From the NCBI GenBank assembly GCA_036925085.1, contig JAUPFP010000063.1, positions 556,575-620,574 of the forward strand: a DNA stretch of 64,000 nucleotides. The letters are read 5' to 3'. The notes beneath the pieces are model-generated. The model worked only from the letters and a program-made list of their open reading frames with translations, had not been told where the DNA came from and ran no database searches. Made by a program: the position numbers and the translations under genes. The DNA comes from Brachycybe producta. Taxonomy: Eukaryota; Arthropoda; Diplopoda; Playtdesmida; Andrognathidae. Shown one piece after another: positions 45,550 through 59,100 of the stretch (position 1 is its first letter; every line of letters begins with the position of its first letter).

Positions 45550-46135
45550 TGCCCAGGGTCATTTTTCAAACTGAACTATAAAATTGTTTATTTTTTAAGA
45601 TAATGCAATTGAAAACACTTTTAACATAATCTTTTACCATTCTAGTTTTGAAAACAATTTGAATTTTTTCGTATTTTTCAAGCGAACGTTTTTCAGGAGA
45701 TACATTACGAAAAAAATCAAAGTGTTTAAGAAACTAGAATAGTTGGTGTTATGCTGAAAGTTTATTCAATGATGTTATCTTTCAAAATAAACTTTTTATG
45801 ACAGTTTTGAAAAAAAAAAAGGCCGAAAATAGTTTTTCATGAAATTTCAATGAAAAAAAAAACCCCCAAAAAATAGAATGGGTAAAAGATTATGTTAAAA
45901 GTTTTTTCAATGGCATTATCTTAAAAAATAAACAATTTTATAGTTCAGTTTGAAAATGACGGGTCATTTTCAAACTGAACAATAAAATTGTTTATTTTGT
46001 AAGATATTGGTCATGAAAAAACTATTAACATATTTTTTACCCATTCTAGTTTCTTAAACAATTTGAATTTTTTTTCATAATGTTTAAAAAAAACGTTCGC
46101 TTGTCGTTTTTTTTTTTTTTTCGTCCAAAATTCTA
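45550..46135. mobile_element. Family C internal sequence, rearranged
   Basis: AAACTGAACTATAAAATTGT, TTTTTCAAGCGAACG and CAAAATAAACTTTTTATGAC of family C appear in both orientations. The GGTGGC ends are absent. Confidence 0.65.
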
Positions 46136-46938
46136 CAAAAAAAGACGACTACGGAGGAGGAGGAGGTGTTTAAACTTTTCAAGAAAACTGTGAACTCATA
46201 AAAATATTTTGTCACAGTTGAAATTTGTCTGAAAATTACATTTGTTTTTTTCTTGTTATTTCACTTCAATTTCGAAAAAAATGAAAACTTGAAAACAATA
46301 AAAAAAAATCTTTTGTTTATTTTGCTGAAAATTTATTGTTACAAACAGAAATAACAAAAGTAATTTTTTTGGGTTTTAAAATTATGATTATAAAACAACA
46401 AGAAAAACGTCCACATATTTTTGAAGAATTATTTCCCATGACGAACAACGTTTTTTTTTTTTCTCTTTTAAGTACACCCGTTTAACACGAAAAATCAAAT
46501 AACACGAATAATCGGATAACACGAAATATATTTTAGGCCCGGTTCCTTAATGTGAAAATACATCGGAGGTAACATATTGCTGAAAACACGTTGTTATTAG
46601 CAATGTTTTTAACAAATATATTAAAAATAGGGATTAAGCTACCTTTCTAGTTTTTAAAACACTTTCAAAATTTCTCATAATTTTGTTTTTCTGAAAAAGA
46701 CAAAGGAACTTCAGAGTTCTTCGAAAATCAGCTGTTTATGAACCCACCTCTAACACGAAAGAGGCTATTCTAGTCCCTTTCATTTCGTTTTATAAAGTTT
46801 GAGTTGCCCTTCTAGTTTCTAAAAAACTTTCAAAATTTCTCATAATTTTGTTTTTCTGTTAGACAGAAGAAGCAATTTATATATTTGCAATGTGTATAAT
46901 TAATTAATTAATTAATTAATTAATTATGTATTTTTTAG
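46136..46938. other. Probable 3' end of the upstream Oaz intron
   Basis: AT-rich, with one inverted copy of the 155-bp repeat (about 46650-46830) and (TTAA)n at about 46899-46926. It ends in TTTTTTAG, used as the acceptor of the first visible exon. Confidence 0.55.
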
Positions 46939-47138
46939 ATATGACAGTTCGTGATCCGCCATCTTGGCGTTCGGACACTCCGGATGACCAGTCGTTGTCT
47001 CCGTCCAGTTGTGCGACTCCGACCGATCCGGACCAGGATTTGAATTACACGATCGGAGTCACTGAAAACACTCCTTACGCCTGTCAATTCTGTGATAAAG
47101 CTTTTCCCAGACTCAGTTATTTGAAGCGCCATGAACAG
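46939..47138 (+). CDS. Oaz: Oaz-like gene, exon a (first visible coding exon; finger 1)
   Basis: An acceptor (T6-AG) ends at 46938 and a donor AG|GTAACG begins at 47139. The exon starts with two bases of a split codon, then an in-frame ATG at 46941 which could be an alternative start but is more likely internal. It encodes an acidic Ser/Pro/Asp-rich stretch (residues 1-45), then finger 1 with C48, C51 and H64. The last His (H68) comes from the next exon. The motif [19 protein letters not shown] matches the finger that precedes the [10 protein letters not shown] finger in ZNF423/ZNF521. A (TTAA)n run lies just upstream of the acceptor. The NuRD-binding N-terminus and first finger of the vertebrate proteins were not found in the window. 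Confidence 0.9.
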
Positions 47139-50100
47139 GTAACGCCGCCTACAAATGACAAATTTTACAAAATGGCGCTCCTTTTCTCTTATTGGCGCTT
47201 TCCAAAATGGCGCTTTCAGTGGTGTAAATAGCAAAGATTCAAAATGGCGCTTTTAATGATACAAATGGCAAAGATTCAAAATGGTGCTTTTAATGATACA
47301 AATGGCAAAGATTCAAAATGACGCTTTTAATCATACAAATGGCAAAGATTCAAAATGACGCTTTTAATCATACAAATGGCAAAGATTCAAAATGGCGCTT
47401 TTAATCATACAAATGGCAAAGATTCAAAATGGCGCTTTTAATCATACAAATGGCAAAGATTCAAAATGGCGCTTTTAATGATACAAATGGCAAAGATTCA
47501 AAATGGCGCTTTTAATGATACAAATGGCAAAGATTCAAAATGGCGCTTTTAATCATACAAATGGCAAAGATTCAAAATGGCGCTTTTAATGATACAAATG
47601 GCAAAGATTCAAAATGGCGCTTTTAATCATACAAATGGCAAAGATTCAAAATGGCGCTTTTAATCATACAAATGGCAAAGATTCAAAATGGCGCTTTTAA
47701 TGATACAAATGGCAAAGATTCAAAATGGCGCTTTTAATGATACAAATGGCAAAGATTCAAAATGGCGCTTTTAATGATACAAATGGCAAAGATTCAAAAT
47801 GGCGCTTTTATGGCACTTTCAGTGGTACAAATGTAAAAGATTCTAAATGGCGCTGTTGTCTTATTGGTGTTTTCTGATTTAAAAATGGCGCTTTTAGTGA
47901 TACATACAGTAAAGATTCAAAATGGCGCGTTTATTTTGTATCGCTTTCGAATTTACAAATGACAAAAAATTCAAAATGGCGCTGTTATAGGTGCTTTCAG
48001 TGATACAAATGTAAGTGAGACTCTAAATGGCGCTCTTATCTTATGCTGTAACTAATCTGCTGCGCAAATCTGCTAATGTATATTGGAAACCGGTTCTGAT
48101 CAGTTCGTCCATCTTGACGAACCGGTTCAAACGCGTTTTGCACATCTATACAATATTGCACATCTGCACATAATTTCTGCGCAAATCTGCTAATGCATAT
48201 CAGGAACCGGTTTAATCGGTTCGCGATTTTTTTGGAAACCGGTTCTGATCAGTTCATTGATCTTGACTAACCGGTTCAAAATATCCAATAGCAGATTTGC
48301 CCGGCACATTAGACTAATTTGCTGTGCGAATCTGCTTTTGGATATTGGGAACCGGTTGGTCAAAATCAACGAACTGATCAGAACCGGTTTCCAAAATTAA
48401 TCGCGAACCGGTTTCGAACCGAGTGTAAACGGTTCGGTTCTAGCCGTTGCCGCTTCTAATTTGAAGCTAATTAATTTTTGTTTTCAGAGCCATGGCGATC
48501 AAATGCCATTTAAATGTGATTTTTGTCACCGGTTATTCAAACATAAACGAAGTCGTGACCGTCACATTAAGCTTCACACCGGAGATAAGAAGTACAGATG
48601 TCCGCATTGTGACTCAGCCTTTTCTAGAAGGTCTGTTCACACTAAAGGCATTTAGAAATCGGGACAAACAGAAGTTGGCTCCGCCCTTTTTTATGACGAA
48701 CGGCAACTTCTAATTGGTTTGTTGTGTGGTTTGACGTTGAAAAGGGCGGAGCATGTGACGTCAGACTACATAACCACCCAATTAGAAGTTGCCTGTCGTC
48801 ATAAAAAAGGGCGGAGCCAACTTCTGTTTGTCGCGATTTCTAATTGCCTGTGTTCACGCTATGTTACGACATATACCCTCTTCTTCTCTTCATTAATTAT
48901 TCTTTCTGGAAGAACAAAAAAAACTAGAAAGTGTTAATTTTAGAAACTAGAAGGGTAGCTCAATCACTTAATAAAGGTATTACCGTGTTGATTATCTTTC
49001 AAAATAAACTTTTTATTGAAAAAAATTTAAAAAATCGTCCGCTTAAAGTTGGATAATTTTCAAACCGACATTAAAAGCTTATTTTGAAAGATGTCGACGT
49101 TTTAGAAACTAGAAGGGTAGCTCGGTCTTTTAAGATGATATTTTCATGTTTGATATCTTTCAAAATAAACTTTTTTAAAGACATAATATTATTAAAATTA
49201 TCATCTGCTTGAAGTTGGATACTTTTCAAACTTTGACATAAATGGTTTATTTTGAAAGATATCAATATTCTAGAAACTAAGAAGTGTAGCTCAGTCTTTT
49301 ATGAGAATATTTTCATGTTGATATCTTTCAAAATAAACTTTTTTATTTCAATTATAAAATAATCAATTTAATGAAAATGTTTGTCTATTAAAAAAAAAGT
49401 TTATTTTGAAAGATATCTTGACATGAAAATATCATTGAGCTGTTTTTCTAGTTTCTCAAATGTTAAACATCTTTCAAAATAAACTTTTTAAAGACAAATA
49501 TTTAAAAAAATATCGTTCGTATAAAATTAGGTTATTTTATATTTGACACAAAAACGCTCATTTTAAAAGATAAAAAGCTTACTTTGAAAGATATCGACAT
49601 TTTAAAAATTAAAAAAGACAGCTGAATTACTTAACGATATTTTCATGTTTGTTATCTTTCAAAATAAACTTTTTTTTATACAGATAAACATTTATATTAA
49701 ATTGGTTATTTTCTAATTGACATAAAAAGTTTATTTTGAAAGATAACACCCATAATTGATTGAGCTACCCTTCTAGTTTTCTAAAACACTTTCTAGTTTC
49801 TTTTAATTTTGCTCTTCAAAAAAAGACAGAAATCACAGCCTTTTTCATAATAAAAATATGTCTTTAATTATTGTTCATTTTTAGCGATCACTTAAAAATC
49901 CACATGAAAACTCATGACACGGCGAAACCGTTTCAGTGTACGGTTTGTAACCGAGGTTACAATACGGCAGCAGCTCTTACGTCACATATGCAGGTATAGC
50001 TTATATTGAGCTATTTTACGCTCAACTTCACCTTATATTAAAACGAGCTTAAGCTTTAGAAAGCTCTTTTTTTTTTTAAAAAAAAAAGCGCTAAACTTGT

Positions 50101-53100
50101 GCTTGAAATTTTGCACTTTCTTCAGAAAGCAGGCAGAAATTGAAAGGTTTTTTTAGAAACTAGAAGAGTAAATGAATCACTTGAAGGTGGTTTAATAGTT
50201 ATTTATTTTGTTTTTGTCCCGCCAGATGACGCCACTGCAGTGGCTATTATGTTCTATAGGAAGGTCTCTTTCCCACAAACCCGCGGTTTTGAAGAAAAAA
50301 ATTCATATTTTTCAAGCGAACGTTTTTCAGGAAAAATATTACGAAAAAAATTCAAGTTGTTTTAGAAACTAGAATAGTTTGTGATAATGCTAAAAGTTTT
50401 TTCAATGATGTTATCTTTTAAAATGAACTTTTTATGACAAGTTTGAGAAAAAAAAGGCGGAAAATAGTTTTTTCATGAAAATTTCAATGAAAAAAAAAAA
50501 CCAAAAAACGGGTCATTTTTCAAACTGAACTATAAAATTGTTTATTTTGTAAGATATTGCCATTGAAAAAACTTTTAACATAATCTTTTACCATTCTAGT
50601 TTTGGAAACAATTTGAATTTTTTTCGTAATGTTTCTATAAAAAAACGTTCGCTTGACGTTTTTGCGTCCAAATTTTACAACAAAAAAAAACGTCTATGAA
50701 GTGTAGCATTAGCCCCACTGCAGTGGCGCCATCTGGTGGGGACAAAAGCAAAATAAATATCTATAAAGCCACCTTAATTTGTGGATTTGAATTATTTTAT
50801 TTTTCAGAAACAAAATTATGATAACCTTGCATGTGCTTTTTTAGAAACTAGAAGGGTAACTCAAACACTTTAAATGTTGAAAGCAGATGTTATTGACAAA
50901 AAAGTTAATAGCAAAATGTTATTAACATTTCCAGAGACTTTTAACAATGTTAATAAGCAAATGTTATTGACAAAAACGTTAATAAGCAAATGTTATTGAC
51001 AAAAACGTTAATAAAAAATGTTATTAACATTTCTAGAGACTTTTAACAATGTTAATAAGCAAATGTTATCAAAAAACGTAGATAACATTTTAAAAGGCCG
51101 ATTTTTATTATTTGTTAATAACATTGCTAATAACACGTGTTTTCAGCAATGTTACCTCTCCAATGTAAAATGGCCTTTTAAGTGATTCAGTTACTCTTCT
51201 AGTTTCTAAGACACTGGAATAATTGGAATTCTACTCCAGTTCATTCTTTCTCATTTGCATATTTTTTTTACAAATTGCTAATTAGAATTAATTAATTTGT
51301 AATGTTGTATTTTGAACTATTTTTTTTTTGTTGCATGAGACAAATATGATTTGGTTTGTTTATTTTGAACGTGATTGTTTATTATTTATTATTGTTTATT
51401 TTGAAATTTGAATTAGAATCATAAACGTGATAGTCCTCTTAGTTTTCGTTGCATGAAATGCACGGCTTTGTTTCAAACTTCACAACAATTGCAGGTAAAG
51501 AAATAAGAAAGTAGAAGAGTCACAGAAAACGTAAATTCACAATGGAAATATTTTTAATTGAAGATATCTTTCAAAGTAAACGATTTGTTGGAGATTCAAA
51601 AGAGGTTCAAATTGCAATGATTTTGGGAGAAAATATTACAATACTAAATTTTACGTTTTTCAAACTTAACGATCTTAAAAGATGTAATGAAAATTTATAT
51701 TTAAGTTCAGAAAACGCGACCGAAAACAGAATTTATATATTTACTGTCTTATTTTCGTATCACAGTACAAAAAATTTGACATTTTCAAACTTTTCTTAAA
51801 AGTTTTTTCTGAAAAGTTTTTTTCTGAAAAGTTTTTTTCTGAAAAAGTTTTTTTCTGAAAAAGTTTTTTTCTGAAAAAGTTTTTTTCTGAAATGTTTTTT
51901 TCTGAAAAAGTTTTTTTCTGAAAAAGTTTTTTTCTGAAAAAGTTTTTTTCTGAAAAGTTTTTTTCTGAAAAGTTTTTTTCTGAAAAGTTTTTTTCTGAAA
52001 TGTTTTTTTCTGAAAAAGTTTTTTTCTGAAAAAGTTTTTTTCTGAAAAAGTTTTTTTCTGAAAAAGTTTTTTTCTGAAAAAGTTTTTTTCTGAAAAAGTT
52101 TTTTTCTGAAAAGTTTTTTTCTGAAAAGTTTTTTTCTGAAATGTTTTTTTCTGAAAAAGTTTTTTTCTGAAAAAGTTTTTTTCTGAAAAAGTTTTTTTCT
52201 GAAAAAGTTTTTTTCTGAAAAAGTTTTTTTCTGAAAAAGTTTTTTTCTGAAAAAGTTTTTTTCTGAAAAAGTTTTTTTCTGAAAAAGTTTTTTTCTGAAA
52301 AAGTTTTTTTCTGAAAAAGTTTTTTTCTGAAAAGGTTTTTTTTCTGAAAAGGTTTTTTTCTGAAAAGGTTTTTTCTGAAAAGGTTTTTTTTCTAAAAAGG
52401 TTTTTTTTCTAAAAAGTTTTTTTCTGAAAAAGTCTTTTTTTTTAAAGTGTTTTCTTAAAAGTCTTTTTTTAAAGTTGTAATGAAAATTTATATTTAAGTT
52501 CAGAAAACGCGACTGAAAACAGAATTTTTTTTTGTTCTCTCATATATTTTCTCCTCCGTTATTTGATTTCGTTTTTTTAAGGACCATTTGGCAACTCATA
52601 GCTCAAATTCATCTTCTCCGACTGCTGATCGTAATAACAGCAGCAGTAGTAGTCTGACCCAATGTCCATTTTGCAATCACGTGGCCACTGGTCAAGAAAC
52701 GCTGACCAATCACATCGAACAAAAACATAACCACGAGAAACCGAAATGTCCGATTTGTACGGAAAGTTTTCTTACTTTGGAAACTTTGTATCAACACATG
52801 AAGGTAAACCAAACCACCGTTATTTTAACATTTTCGTTAATTTTGTTAATTTCGTTAATTTTGTTAATTTCGTTAATTTCGTTAATTTTATTTTCGAATA
52901 ATGTTACAAATTATTTTGATAAAAATTGCCAAAAAAATATCATTTTATTAAAAATAACTGAATTTCAATGATGTACTTTGAAATGAACAACTTGATATTT
53001 GAACTTCAACTTAAAGCCTCTTGAGCCAGGGTCCCATTTTCTCCGTTTTCAAAGATGCTCAATGAAACAGGATTTTTATGTTGGATGGAGCCATGTTCAG

Positions 53101-56100
53101 AGGGTTCAAGTTGAAGTTCAAGTGCTAAGTTTCCTGTTGAAGTTGGCCTTAAGATGGCTTTATAAATATTTATTTTGTTTTCGTTAAAGCAGATGGCGCC
53201 ACTGCAGTGGCTATTGAAACTCCTATTTTTTAAGCGAACGTTTTTCAGAAGAAACATTGCGAAAAAATTCAAAGTGTTTTAGAAACTAGAATAGTTGGTG
53301 ATAATGCTAAAAGTTTTTTCAATGATGATGATATCTTTCAAAATAAACTTTTTATGACAGTTTTGAAAGAAAAAAAAAACGCCGAAAATAGTTTTTTCAC
53401 GAAATTTCAATGGAAACCCCATAAAAGCGGGTCATTTTTCAAACTGAACTATAAAATTGTTTATTTTTTAAGATATTGCGATTGAAAAAACTTTTAACAT
53501 AATCTTTTACCATTCTAGTTTTGAAAACAATTTGAATTTTTTCGTAATGTTGTTTCTAAAAAAAACGTTCACTTAACGTTTTTGCGTCCAAATTTTGCAA
53601 AAACGTCTATGGAGCATAGCCTTAGCCACTACAGTGGCGCCATCTGAAGGAAACAAAAGCAAAATAAGCATATGTATTCAGCCACCTTAATAACTGAATT
53701 TCTTCTAATCCCCGTTGTCTTTTTTTATTAAATTAAAAAAAAAATAGGTGTGCGAATCAGATCCGATCCGACACGATACGAATCCCCATCTTAGTTGCAT
53801 TTACTGCACTAAAAGTGGTTTCGTAACCGTCGAGTCGTTGCATCTTCACATCCACACGATGCACGGAACGACAAGTTCGAACGGTGACGGCAACAACAGT
53901 CCGAAACACAGTCCGGGACTGATCGTCGGTCGTCCGAATTCGACACTCGGAGGAAGACCGGCAATCAGCCCTGGACTTTGTACGACACTCGGACCACCGC
54001 CACCGCAACAGTCGTTGTCGTCGTCGTCGTCTTCTTCGCGACACTTGCAAACACCGTCACCGATTGCGGCGTCGCAGTCCACTTTGCAGTACAATTGCGA
54101 ATATTGTACGATGAAGTTCACTTCGATTCAGTCTCTTCAGAAACATACGTTGTCCGTACACAGTTTCAACGAAGTTCTTTCGTCGTCCGGAGGAGGAGGA
54201 GGAGGAGGAGGAAACTCTGCGGAGTTTACGAGTTGTCCTCACTGTACGATGGGCTTTGCAAATGTGGCCACTCTGAACGAACACATCGAGTTCGTTCACG
54301 ATTATGCTGCCGCTGCGGCTGCTGCTCGTAGTAGCTCCACTTCGCCTTCTTCGCAAGCAACTTCGAAGGAACCTCAATCGTCGGCCGCAGCCACGTCATC
54401 CACAACCGCACTCAAAAGTACGTATACCGTAGTTAATTGTTCGGAGAGAAAACTAACGGAAAAAGAGCTGACAAAAAACGGAATAGACATTAAGAAAAAA
54501 TAGCAAAAATATTGTTAGTAGCAAAAATGTTAATAACAAAAAAATGTTAATGAACCATTTTTCTGACTGTTTTTCATAAATGTTGTTGACAAAAATGCTA
54601 ATAACAATGTTTTTAACATAATATTGTTAGTAGCAAAAATGTTAATAACAAAAAAATGTTAATTAACAAAAAAATGTTAAGTAACAATTTTTTTGACTGT
54701 TTTTGATAAATGTTGTTGACAAAAATGCTAATAACAATGTTTTTTAACATAATATTGTTAGTAGCAAAAATGTTAATTAACCATTTTTCTGACTGTTTTT
54801 CATAAATGTTGTTGACAAAATTGCTAATAATAATGTTTTTTAACAAAAAAATGTTGGTAGCAAGCATGTCAGGAAGGAAACTGATCCACGAGTAGAATGT
54901 TATTAACAGTGTTGACAACAGAAATAACTTGCTAGTAACATTTTTGTTATCAACATCTTTTGATCAGGACATCGCTTTCAGAGAGAGAGAGAGAGAGAGA
55001 GAGCGGTCGCAAAATGTCTGTTATTAACAAAGTTAGTAACATTGCTAACTTTGGGAGCAAATAATGTCATTGACAAAACTTAATAGCAAAATGTTATTAA
55101 CATTTCTAGAGAGATTTTTAACAATGTTAATAGCAAAATGTTATTAAAATGTCTAGAGATTCTTAATAATGTTAATAGCAAATGTTATCAAAAAAATTTG
55201 TTGATAACACAAGTTAATAACATTTTAGCGGCCGATTTTTAATATAAAACCTGTTTTTACAATTTTTTAATCGTTTTTCTCAAATTTGCGGAAAATTAAA
55301 TTTTTTTCTCTAAAATTTCAAATCCGGAAATTCGTTAAAAAATTTCACAATTTTGCTTATTTTTTTTATTAATTTCACAACAAAAAAAAGCTTAATTTTT
55401 TTTTATCTAGAAAATTTTTGTATTTTACATAATTTTTCACAATATTTATTTTTGATAGTTTTTATGAACATTTATTTTTTAACCAAATTTGCGGAAAATA
55501 TTTTTTTGCTCATTTTTTTAAATAATTTTACGCAATTATTCGATTTATATTTTTTTACAATTTTCTCAACAACATTTAGTGATAATCTTCAGAATTTTTG
55601 TTAATTTTTTTTTCTTCCTCGTAATTATTAATGAAAAACTCAGAAAATAGGATTATTTTGACTTTTTCAAAAAAAATTTGTTTGCTTTTTTCTATTATTT
55701 CCACATTTTTTACAACAAAATTTAGTGAAAATCTACACAATTTTTCAGTAAATTTTACCAACAAAATTTATTGAAAAATTGTCAGAATTTCGGTGTCTTT
55801 GTCACAAAAATATGTTTGCTTATTTTTCTTTCAAATTTCTCAACAAAAATTCAGCGATAATTTTTCACAATTTTTGTTATTTTTTCTCTTTCCAATAAAT
55901 TTCATTTACGAAAAAAAATGAGAAAATATGATAATTTTGGCTTTTTTTTCTACTATTTTTTTCAACATTTTTTTACAACAAAATTTAGTGAAAATCTGCA
56001 TAATTTTTCAGAAAATTTCACCAACTCTCTTTTTTACAAAATTTGTTTGCTTATTTTTCTTACAAAATTTCTCAACAAAAATTCAGCGATAATTTTTCAC

Positions 56101-59100
56101 AATTTTTTGTTATTTTTTTCTCTCTTCCCCATAAATCTCATTTATGAAAAAAATTAGAAAATATGATAATTTTGGCTATTTTTTTCACAAATTTATTTTG
56201 GTAAAATTTACTAAAAAAAACTGTCATAATTTCGGCTTATTTTTTTGATAAATTTGTTTTATTTTTTCTCACAATTTATTGTTTTGTGAAGCCCACATTT
56301 GAAAATTACGACAAAATTTATAATTTGCTAATTTTGTCTTAATTTTCTTTTTTTAGAAAATTCGACGCCAATTCGAAACCACAGTTCGAAACCAACGAAA
56401 ACATCTCATCATAATAATCATTCCTCATCATCCTCGTCGAGCAACGCAACGAGTCCGAACAACGTAATGCCTTCGTCGTCGTCATCATCATCGATGATGG
56501 TTACGAACAAAGTGAACGGAGACAACCACGAATTCGCTCATCCTGGAACGCTTCTTTGCAACCAGTGTAACGCCGCGTTTCCGGACTTTGAAGCGTTTCG
56601 TACTCATCTTAAGACCCATTTAGACGAAGTTGTACAGAAACATGTTTGTTCCGAATGTCAGGGTGAATTTGGTTCGGACGAACAGTTGGACAATCACGTT
56701 GTCGGACATTATCTTTCGACAACAACCGAATACGGTTGTCAGAACTGTTTGAAACTGTTTTCGAAACCGGACGAACTTCAGAAACACTTGATGGACATTC
56801 ACGCTCATCATCTTTACCGATGTTCGCTCTGTAACAAAGTATTCGACTCGAAAGTCTCGGTTCAGGTTCATTTTGCCGTCAAACACAGCGACGAATGTAA
56901 ACTCTTTAAATGTACTTCGTGTAGTTCGGTTTTCCGATCCGAAATGGAGTTTCAGTTACACGTTAAAGTGTCGCATCTTCGTAAAGTTCAACCTTTTCGT
57001 TGTCTTTTCTGTAATTTCAGTTATAATTCGGAATTGGAACTTCAGTGTCATCTGACGACACACAAGAAACAGTTCGCTTGTTCGTTATGCGACGAAGCGT
57101 TTCACGTCGAGTTTTTACTCGATCGACACATGCAGAATAAACATGCTGCCGATGTCGGTACGACGCAACCGCAGATACTCGAGAGTCAAGTGACTTCGAC
57201 GAGTGGTGGCCACGGTAGCGCCAGTTTCGGTTCCGGTGGGTCCAATGGCGGTGTCGACGGTGCCGCATCGTTATCGTTATCGGCACCGACGACGACGACG
57301 GCGACGATCGTAAAAAGTAATACGAAAACGTCAAAGTTATCAACGACGATGACTACGACGACAGCGACTTCGTTGTCGCCAACGTCAAAGAAAGATCTAA
57401 AATGCGACGTTTGCGAATCGGAATTTCTTAGCGACGTTGCGCTAAACGCTCATCGTCGTCAAGTTCACAACATAAGAATCTCTTCGGGATCGTCTCAGAA
57501 GTCGGCGTCGTCGAGTTCGCAGATTTTGAGTCTTTACTGCGCTTACTGTAACGAGTCTTGTAAATCTCGTACCGAACTGGAGAACCACATGAAGGTTCAT
57601 ACGATCAACTGCGGCAAACACAAATGTAACATTTGCGACGAAGTTTGTCCGACGGCCACCATTTTGGCCGAACACAAGCTGACTCACTGTAAAGTGGTCG
57701 CCGGTAGTATGTGCGTCATCTGTAAAGTAAATCTGAAGAGCGAAGATCAATATTACAGTCATTTGCAACAACATAACAGTCAGGGTTTACCGTTACCTTG
57801 CGTCGTTTGTCGGCAAACGCTGATGAGCGAAATCGAGGTTCAGATGCACGTTAAGTTTCATCTGAAGAATTCGGAGCCGCTGTTTCAGTGTTGCTTGTGT
57901 CTGAAACAGTACGAGATTATAAATCTGATACATAACGGTACGACGACGTTGAACGGTAACGTTCAGTCGTATGTATGTAAAGAATGTTATCATCGGAATC
58001 TCGGTGGTGGCGGCGTGTGCGGCGTCGTCGGCGTTGGTGGCGGCGCCTCTGCCGAAGCTTCGTTGTCGCACGAGTTGAGGTGTACCGAGTGTAAGGTAAA
58101 GTTCGAATCGGCTTCGGAACTCGAGAAACATCGTAGCGCGGTTCACAAGAAGACTTATCAATGCATCAAATGTCAGATGTCATTCAATACCGAGAACGAG
58201 ATTCAACTTCACGTTGCTTCGCACATGTTGCACGAAGGAACGAGCCACGAATGTAAACTGTGTCACAAGGTTTACGATTCGCCGGCCAAGTTGCAATGTC
58301 ATCTGATCGAACATACGTTCGAAGGATGTACGAGTTATTCGTGTTACATGTGCAGCGCCGTCTTTACGACGGCTTGTCTCTTGCAGCAGCATATGCTCGA
58401 GCACGGATTGAATTCGAGGCCGTACGATTGTTCGCATTGCCATCAACGGTTCTTTTTTCGTGCCGAGTTAGAGAATCATATCGTGAGTCACGGTTCCGGT
58501 GGTTCGATCGAGAGTTTTCATCATTCGATCAAGACGGAACCGGATGTGGCCGACGATGGTTCGATCGGCGTTTCCGAGGAATGTTTACGTGCATTTGTCG
58601 GTGGCGCCGGTAACCATCGTAAAGCGGTTTCGGCGGCGTCGCATCGCACGAAACTGTCTTCTTCGAACCATTTCAAGTGTTCGTTATGTGCCGATCTGTT
58701 TGCGAACTCGTTAGAGATGCAACAGCATTACTTTAAGGTAATTTCGGGGAGTTTGTTTCTTCGTTGATCGGTCCGTTTTGTCGAAGACGTCACGTTGAAA
58801 ACAAATGGACCGATCTATCGATTTTATTTGTAATAATTTGTTAATATTGATTTGTAGGTTCACAGCGTGGTGGACGTTCAGCGTTCGAAGAAGTACTATC
58901 GTTGCTCGGAATGTCCGAAAGAATTTACGAGGAACCACAACACTCAGAGTGGGAATAACAAGTTCGCTTGTTCGGAATGTCCGAAAGAGTTTACTCTCGC
59001 TCGGAATCTCGGAATCCACATGCGATCTCACAACGGAGAAAAACCGTACGAATGTCCGATCTGCAAACGTCGATTTGCTCGTAAAGAGAACCGGAAGGCT

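Noticed and set aside
54418-54501. Read-through of exon f to a stop at 54499-54501 as the normal protein end
   Set aside because: A strong donor GTACGT at 54418 joins in phase to exon g, which continues the family's finger order; the short tail has no family match.
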